A DNA stretch of 64,000 bases from Rosellinia necatrix. Its lineage: Eukaryota; Ascomycota; Sordariomycetes; Xylariales; Xylariaceae. Position numbers and translations under genes: made by a program. Positions 58,052 to 64,000 of this stretch are shown here, piece after piece (position 1 is the stretch's first letter; every line of letters begins with the position of its first letter). Where the stretch lies: contig JAGYVD010000001.1 of assembly GCA_021209875.1 (NCBI GenBank), positions 2,666,001 to 2,730,000 of the forward strand, written 5' to 3'. The notes under the pieces were generated by a model. That model did no database searches. It saw nothing but the letters and a program-made list of their open reading frames with translations, and was not told where the DNA came from.

Positions 58052-58599
58052 AGCGGGAGAGCGGCAGTTTGGATTCAACTTTGGAATGGTCAATGGTGGT
58101 TGATCTTGGAAGGACGAGATACACATACCCCTGCCAAGACATTAAATGAGGATCTTGTCTGTTGTAAATGGTCCGTGTGTATATCCCATGTTACTTGATG
58201 GTGAGTAGGTAGGTAGGTGTAGGTAAGTAGGTAGGTAGGTAGGTAGGTAAGTGGGTGGGTGCTTGCTTAAGTAGGTAGTAGTAGAGAGGTACCTGCCTAA
58301 CCACAATAATTATCTGTACATTGACACGCGAGACTCGTGATGTCATAGGAACGGGGATTCTAATCGACTCCAATAATGAAACCAGGAGCTTCCCGTTCTA
58401 TCTATCTATCTATATCCACACACCAGCACAGGGTCTCCCGTGATTTAGGTGAGGCCTTGTTTCGAGATTCGTCATGGTCATAACCTGTTGGTCTTGACTC
58501 TTGAGTGACTCTGATCCCAAACCCTTAAAAAATACCCATCCCGTCCCGCGCCGTCGCGTGTGCCCAGGTACCTAAGTGGCATCTCGCGATAGACCCAAG
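58052..58599. other. Intergenic DNA with GGTA repeat
   Basis: About 550 bp. It holds a GGTAGGTA-type microsatellite at 58203-58260 and the promoter of the flavin monooxygenase. No gene seen. Confidence 0.6.
58203..58260. repeat. GTAG/GGTA microsatellite
   Basis: Imperfect AGGT units with GTAAGT and GTGGGT variants. Confidence 0.85.
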
Positions 58600-60421
58600 A
58601 TGGGTTCCCGAACCCGTCTCGAAAACCCCCTCCTTCATCCTTTTGTATTCATCTTCCAGATGTACCAATGGCTAATCAGCTCGGTACTCACACCTGGCCC
58701 TCCCACGCCCGGTTCTCATCTCGGACGGCCCAAGATTGCTATTGTTGGTGCTGGCATAACGGGTGTCTCTGCCGCGGCTCATTGTATTGGCCATGGATTC
58801 GACGTGGTCTTGTTCGAAGCCGGCACCAAGGAAAACCTGGGCGGTATATGGAGTGTAGGTAGCCAGAGCCATCCTCCGTTGCCTCAACGAAGACGAAACG
58901 CACTGATAGATATTCGCAGAATGTCAATACTACATCCAGCTTGCAGATACACTCGGCCATGTTTAGATTCTACCCATCAATTCAATGGGACCGGGGATAT
59001 CCCGACCGGCAACAGATTCTGAGCCAAGTCAGACGGATCTGGGGGGATTACGGACTAGATTCGCGAACCAAATTTGAAACGAGGGTTGTGAAAGTGTACA
59101 AAGATGCCCAGGGTCGTTGGGTAGTCAACAATACCGCCAATGGCCACTTCGAGGGCGTCATCGCCGCGATTGGTACCTGCGGCGAACCCAAGGTGCCACA
59201 AATGGACGGCATCGAGAACTTCCATAAGCCCGTCCACCATTCCAGCAAACTGACTGGGTAAGTCATCTAAACCGCCTTGTACTCCCTCCCGGTTTCTGCT
59301 ACTGACGAACCGGCAGGGTCGATGTGGAGGGCAAGACAATGATAATTGTGGGAGGCGGTGCGAGCGCGGTTGAGGCTCTTGAATATGCCTTCGAAGAAGG
59401 CGCTAAAAAGGTCTACATTCTATCCCGCAGGTCAGTATTCCAGACATTTCCCCAATCACTATACTATATTAGTGTATTCCGGGGGCCGTGACTTACTTGA
59501 CCGGGGGTTCTCTCCCACCTCATTCCTGTCAATAACCGCCTAAGAACACAAACCGGCATTGCTGACCCTCTCCTCAGTGACAAATGGATCATACCTCGCA
59601 ACGCGATAGTCGATATTTTACTGTCCATGAATATCTGGGGCCAAGAGACTCCGTTATCTTGGATCCCGGAGCGGTTACTGAAGAGATTCTTCTATCGCGA
59701 CCTACGGCATATCGCACCCGATTCTAAAGGGATTTTCACTGATACGCCGATGGTGAACTCGGATATTATGAATAAATTGCGATCGGGTGCCGCTGAATGG
59801 GTGCGATGCGACATCGAATCTTTCCATGACGGGGGCGTGTTCGTGAACAAGCGCGACAAGGGGGTGCCCAAAGGGGGACCAGGTAAGAGAGTCGACATTC
59901 CAGGCGACATGCTGGTAATGGCCACCGGCTACAAACGCCCGGTCCTGGACTTCCTACCCGAGGACTCATTTGAAGAGCCCTACGGGCCCCCCAATTGGTA
60001 TCTCCAAACCTTTCCTCCGCAGCATCCCTCCATCTCTGCCATCAACTGCACTTACATCTCCGCCATCGGCACGGTCGGCAACTGGCATATCGGCATCTAC
60101 ACGCGCATACTACTCATGTTCCTCATCGACCCGCTCACGCGACCGTCCGTGTTCTGGATGGAGCGGTGGATTGACATGACGAAGGTGCTAAAGGCGTTCG
60201 CGCCCACCGGGGCATTCGACTTCTTCACCTACCTCGAACTCGTCTGGTGGTTCGCGTTTTGTGTCGCGTTCAACCCGTTTAGATGGAAGTGGGCTCTGTT
60301 TGTATTCTTCGGCCTGGGGCTTGCGCTGCCTAAGCGTATCGTCGAGAAGGAGGAAAAGATGCGGAACGGCATGGGCATGAACCAGAGCGCAGACCAGAAG
60401 GACGTTGGTCGGAGTTTCTAG
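58600..60421 (+). CDS. Flavin-containing monooxygenase
   Basis: Four exons: 58600-58854, 58920-59257, 59317-59430, 59578-60421 (516 aa). Donors are GTAGGT, GTAAGT, GTCAGT; all joins keep frame and conserved motifs. Class B monooxygenases use FAD and NADPH to oxygenate soft nucleophiles or ketones. Visible are the FAD motif GAGITG (residues 50-55), GGIWS, the FMO-type fingerprint FHKPVHH (186-192, near the usual FxGxxxH), and the NADPH motif GGGASA (210-215). A later ATG motif MATGYKRPVLDF is also typical. An N-terminal hydrophobic stretch (about 10-30) and two C-terminal ones (about 450-490, WWFAFCVAFNPF and ALFVFFGLGLAL) suggest ER membrane attachment. ATG 58600 is the first in frame after an upstream leader; the substrate is unknown. 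The Gly of the canonical FxGxxxH is replaced by Lys here. Confidence 0.9.
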
Positions 60422-60849
60422 GGGGGTCCGGTCTAGTTGGCCCTCGGCTTGATGCCGGATGTTCGCATCAGGTTGCCCACAACCACCGCTCTATTAAAAT
60501 AACTTATCATTGGTGTTATTTGGGATGAACTCATGCCATCGCATTCACCTAGACAAGGTGACTAGGGATACGGCGTTAAGGGGACGAGTAATGACGGTTT
60601 ACGTTTAAAAGATCTCGGAACTGGCAGTTTTATGTCATATTGTAGCAACTATGACCGGAAAATTGCGTGGAACAATGAACGAGGGGATCCCTCAAGGCCA
60701 AAAACAGATTACATTGGCGGTGAACGACTTATGACAATCACATAATATAGAAAGCGAAATACTGATACATGGCGACTAGGCCAGTTCTGACATCTTTTTT
60801 TCTTCTTGTTTTGATGGCACCGAGTGCAATGCTTCTACTGCAAGACCAC
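60422..60849. other. Convergent 3' intergenic region
   Basis: About 430 bp between convergent genes. No gene seen. Confidence 0.55.
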
Positions 60850-62049
60850 CTACCTTTTCCCGCGGTCTCGTCTTCCCCCTTCCAGAACCTTTAATTTCTT
60901 ATTAAACCGGTCACCGATTTCTACGGTATCGCCAGTCATGCCGGTTCCACGATTACCATCGATCGTGTCGCGACCCCTCTTGCGACTCTTCTCCAGCAAG
61001 GCCTTGGTGCCCCTGCCGCCGCCGCCGTCCGCCCTGGCCGTCAGCCTGGCGATGCGATCCACGCCGTCGCCGAGGTCGCGCCACTCCTCGCCGCCGAAGC
61101 TCATCTTGGCGGTGCGGCGCTCGGCCCTGGCCTTCTCGGCGCGCTGCTTGCGGCCGTCCTTGGGCAGGCGGACGAAGTTGGACTCCTCGAACTCGCGGCG
61201 GCGCAGCTCCTCGTCGCGCTCGGCGGCGGTCCTCACCCGGCGGCCGCCGAAGGCGACGTTGGAGCCGACGCTGGGGAGCGCGGCGGGCGCGGCCGAGAGC
61301 TCGTCGGCGATGTACTCGCTCACCGTCGCGGACCGCACCGGCCGCCGCTGCTCCCGCCGCTCGGCCGCCGGCATCACCGCCGGCGCGATCCGCGGCGCCC
61401 GGTACACCCCCGTCCTGTCCTGCGCCGCCGCCGCCGCCGCCATGCCCGCCGAGACCGGCGCGGCGAAGTTGGAGAACCGGGGCCCCTGCGTGGCGTCGGA
61501 TTGGCTTCGCGCCTTGCTGCCCGGGTTGCGGCCGTCCTCGCCAGCCTCGTCGTCGTCATCATCGTCGTCCTCGTCCTCGTTCTCGTCCTCGTCTTCCTCA
61601 TCTTCCTCATCTTCCTCCTCGGATCCCGATCCCGATTCTGACCCCAATTTCGCGTTTTGGATTTCCTTTGCCATCTTCTCGCTTCGTTCCGCGTCATCTA
61701 CCGCCCGGATGATCTTATCGAGTTGGAACCGCAGCCGCTCTTCTAGCGGCCGCACGCCCTTGTCTAGGTAGAGGCGCAACTCGACTAGTTTCGTGACGAC
61801 ATCGTCCGAGATGCCGGCGGAGGTTTTGCTTGCATCGGGATCGTCGCTCTTCGCGTTCCGTATTTTGATTAATATTAGAAAGACGAGGTTTTGTAGGTAT
61901 GATAGGAGGAGCTCGTTCTTGACGTCGAGGAGCGAGACGCCGTTCTCGATCGTGTCTAAGCCGGCAAGTTTTGGGGTGGCCTCAATTGCGGAGGATAATG
62001 AGGAGGTGAGAGAGTCTAGGAGCGCCGGCAAGGTTACCGCGGGCGCCAT
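60850..62049 (-). CDS. lcp5: U3 snoRNP-associated ribosome biogenesis protein LCP5/neuroguidin
   Basis: Single exon, 399 aa, the usual size. LCP5 acts in the nucleolar small-subunit processome in pre-18S rRNA processing. The N-terminal Sas10/Utp3-C1D domain (about residues 8-130) shows LTSSLSSAIEATPKLAG, GVSLLDVKNELLLSYLQNLVFLILIKI and LYLDKGVRPLEERLRFQLDKI. A long Glu/Asp tract follows (about 142-170), then the conserved YRAPRIAPAVM motif, TVSEYIADEL, and EESNFVRLPKDGRKQR, all LCP5/neuroguidin hallmarks. The C-terminus is basic (KSRKRGRD, FNKKLKVLEGGRR), fitting RNA binding and nucleolar import. The start MAPAVTLPALL is the first ATG. Confidence 0.94.
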   Translation of the reverse strand: MAPAVTLPALLDSLTSSLSSAIEATPKLAGLDTIENGVSLLDVKNELLLSYLQNLVFLILIKIRNAKSDDPDASKTSAGISDDVVTKLVELRLYLDKGVRPLEERLRFQLDKIIRAVDDAERSEKMAKEIQNAKLGSESGSGSEEEDEEDEEDEDENEDEDDDDDDDEAGEDGRNPGSKARSQSDATQGPRFSNFAAPVSAGMAAAAAAQDRTGVYRAPRIAPAVMPAAERREQRRPVRSATVSEYIADELSAAPAALPSVGSNVAFGGRRVRTAAERDEELRRREFEESNFVRLPKDGRKQRAEKARAERRTAKMSFGGEEWRDLGDGVDRIARLTARADGGGGRGTKALLEKSRKRGRDTIDGNRGTGMTGDTVEIGDRFNKKLKVLEGGRRDRGKR

Positions 62050-62961
62050 CTTGTCTGAAAGTTATGAGGCGATAACGAGCGTGGAATTGATGCACACCCT
62101 CTGTTATAGTAAGCCAGGCAAAGCGCAAAGCCAGGAGCTGAACGACATGCTGAGAGCCAGAAAAATTATAATCTAATCGCGTTGATGGAGATTGATAAGA
62201 GCGGGACTCTGAAGCACATACATATGTATGTTGTATGTTGTACCTTGGGACTTATGGAGCGGGTACCTGGTACGGGTTCCGAGACGGGTAAGGCGGCTTT
62301 GCATAACGCAATACATATGATTATAAGACGCTTAATATGTAATAAAGAATATACCGGACGGCGCAGCTAGGCATCATCATTCAGGTTGGGTGGGCCAGAT
62401 ATAGTACCCACCTGACAGGGGCCCCTGCACACCAAAGCTTTGAGGGTCTGTATCAGAGCACTAGAGCTAGGTAGGGAAGTACCTAAAGTAACTACCTAGG
62501 TCTTTGGATTAAAACTTGGCGCCCGAATAATAAATCATACCAACAAACCTACTTCTAAGTGCAACGTCAGCTTCGAATATCGAAGGAATTCTGACCACAT
62601 TCCCCTACTTCCGCTCCGTTGCCTGTCTTCGACAACATCCACCAAGCTTACTGAGTCTATCTCTTACCACGGCCAACCCTCTTCCTCCCCCGGAGCGAAC
62701 CGTCCTGTCGCCGCGCCGCGGGCCTCTGTGCTCTGTGCTCTGTCTTTGATCATTGTCTTCCGTCTCCGGTCTGGTCGTGTTCGGTGTCGGTGGTTTCCGT
62801 GAGTTTGATAGCCCTGCTTCTTCGCTCCAGGCTCTCTCGCCTGAGCGCCGCATTACCGTAAGTTGTGTCGCCATCCCGCCCCTCGGCCTCCGCGACAGCC
62901 TCCACGGATGCTGCTTGCTGACGGCTTGTTTACAGCCCTGGACGCTGCGAGATCGCTGAAC
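62050..62961. other. Divergent promoter region between LCP5 and TM9SF
   Basis: About 910 bp between divergent start codons. The CT-rich part from about 62600 to 62950 is probably the 5' UTR of the TM9SF gene. Short frames only. Confidence 0.55.
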
Positions 62962-64000
62962 ATGAGGTCATCATCCCTTGCGCCAACGTCGGCGCTCCTA
63001 CCAGCCCTCCTCGCCCTCCCGCAGCTCGCCACCGCTTTCTACCTACCGGGTGTTGCGCCCACCTCCTACAAACAAGGCGACGCCGTCCCTCTCTTCGTAA
63101 ATAGCATCCGACCAGCCGCTGCTCCCGATGCCCGTCTTCACTCCGTGCTGTCATACGACTATTATGATCCCAGGTTCAAGTTCTGCCAGCCTGAGGGCGG
63201 CCCCCAATATGTATCCGAGAGCTTAGGGAGCATTCTTTTCGGCGATCGGATCATGACCTCGCCCTTCAGCCTGAAGATGGCACAGAACGAAACTTGCGTC
63301 AAGCTGTGCTCGGCCCAATACGACACGGAAACGGCGCATTTCCTGAACACCCAAATCATGAAGGGCTTTGCTCTGAACTGGCTGGTGGACGGACTGCCCG
63401 CCGGCCAGAACCTCTTTGACGAACTTACTGGCACTGATTTCTACAGTCCCGGCTTTACTCTCGGCCAGGTTTCGGCCGAGGCCGATGGCGCAACATTCTT
63501 CAACAACCACTACGATATCGTGATCGAATACCATAAAGTTCGCGGGCATGATAACCAGCTCAGGGTGGTGGGAGCCGTTGTTCAGCCCTCATCGAAAGCC
63601 TATCCTGCGGGCGATGGCGAGACGCAGTGTTTGGACGACGGCATTGCCCCGGTTGTGCTCTCCGAAGACGTGGATCAAATTACCGATGTCACCTTCACGT
63701 ACAGTGTCTATTGGAAAGAATCGCCTACCGCCTGGGCGACGCGATGGGACAAATACTTACACGTCTTCGATCCCAAGATCCACTGGTTTTCCCTCATCAA
63801 CTCGGCCGTGGTCGTCGTCTTCCTTACGATCACAGTTGCTTCCGTCCTATTCCGTGCCCTGAGAAAGGATATTGCAAGGTACAATCGGCTCGATCAGATC
63901 AACCTGGACGATCTTTCTGGTACGGATGGCCTGGAAGATGGCGTACAGGAAGACTCTGGTTGGAAGCTTGTCCACGGAGATGTTTTCCGAACGCCGGCCC
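62962..64000 (+). CDS. Transmembrane 9 superfamily (EMP70) protein, 5' part
   Basis: 346 codons are present and the frame is open at the right edge; family members are about 640-720 aa. TM9SF/EMP70 proteins are endosome/Golgi membrane proteins with a large lumenal N-terminus and nine membrane segments, linked to cargo sorting and copper handling in yeast. Residues 1-25 form a signal peptide ending LATA before FYLPGVAPTSY, the canonical mature start. Family stretches follow: YKQGDAVPLFVNS, LHSVLSYDYYDPRFKFC, SLGSILFGDRI, LFDELTGTDFYSPGF and NNHYDIVIEYH. The first membrane segment is about 277-298 (WFSLINSAVVVVFLTITVA). The following VLFRALRKDIARYN and DSGWKLVHGDVFRTP are the conserved cytosolic loop. 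There is no intron in this part. Confidence 0.95.
   Translation, partial: MRSSSLAPTSALLPALLALPQLATAFYLPGVAPTSYKQGDAVPLFVNSIRPAAAPDARLHSVLSYDYYDPRFKFCQPEGGPQYVSESLGSILFGDRIMTSPFSLKMAQNETCVKLCSAQYDTETAHFLNTQIMKGFALNWLVDGLPAGQNLFDELTGTDFYSPGFTLGQVSAEADGATFFNNHYDIVIEYHKVRGHDNQLRVVGAVVQPSSKAYPAGDGETQCLDDGIAPVVLSEDVDQITDVTFTYSVYWKESPTAWATRWDKYLHVFDPKIHWFSLINSAVVVVFLTITVASVLFRALRKDIARYNRLDQINLDDLSGTDGLEDGVQEDSGWKLVHGDVFRTPA

Noticed and set aside
60824..61771. 315-codon plus-strand frame rich in Ser and Arg
   Set aside because: It is antisense to LCP5, whose domain and motifs are clear. The Ser runs are the reverse of its acidic Glu/Asp tract.

Overview
The window is nuclear DNA of a filamentous ascomycete, most likely in the Sordariomycetes. 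Four things point to this: genes with short introns (about 46-200 bp) carrying GTAAGT-type donors and CTAAC-like branch sites; typical Pezizomycotina families (Zn2Cys6 regulator, HET-NACHT-WD40, SGT2, LCP5, NIPA-type carrier); intergenic DNA full of CCTACCTA/GGTAGGTA tracts; and a 13 kb AT-only island whose repeats carry C-to-T and G-to-A transitions like those of repeat-induced point mutation (RIP). I cannot name the species.

Layout. 1-239: 5' end of a secreted HD-domain protein (minus). 240-10077: gene-poor DNA with microsatellites and no gene I can support. 10078-13807: vacuolar HMT1-type ABC transporter whose last intron joins it to a PAM2-like and RG-rich tail. 14585-15766: SGT2 co-chaperone (minus). 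17008-17994: arylamine N-acetyltransferase. 18660-31615: AT-rich, RIP-like island holding near-identical 207-bp inverted repeats, a complete but ruined Ty3/gypsy element on the minus strand (5-bp target duplication) and a solo LTR of the same family (another 5-bp duplication). 32727-34584: type II membrane protein with a DDD motif (minus). 36446-38716: NIPA-like Mg2+ carrier (minus). 40534-40972: possible small gene. 41574-41645: tRNA-Glu(TTC).

42343-48899 holds a FAD monooxygenase (minus), a Zn2Cys6 regulator (minus) and an HpcH/HpaI aldolase (plus); this could be a small catabolic cluster. It is followed by a glutaredoxin-like protein (49001-49471, minus), a CHORD-CS co-chaperone (50232-51392), an unknown basic/acidic low-complexity protein (51933-52901, minus), a fragment of an AAA+ ATPase (53321-53721), a HET-NACHT-WD40 pseudogene broken mostly by RIP-type changes (54320-58051), a flavin-containing monooxygenase (58600-60421), the ribosome-biogenesis factor LCP5/neuroguidin (60850-62049, minus) and the 5' part of a TM9SF/EMP70 protein (62962-64000).

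How they work together: most are independent housekeeping genes. Three are proteostasis factors (SGT2, CHORD-CS, TM9SF). The accessory parts are the transposon island, the decayed NTPases at 53-58 kb and the oxidative genes at 42-49 kb and 58-60 kb. The most unusual intact feature is the transporter's predicted poly(A)-binding-protein docking motif, which depends on splicing of one intron. Exon boundaries come from splice consensus and frame continuity only; no transcript data were available.
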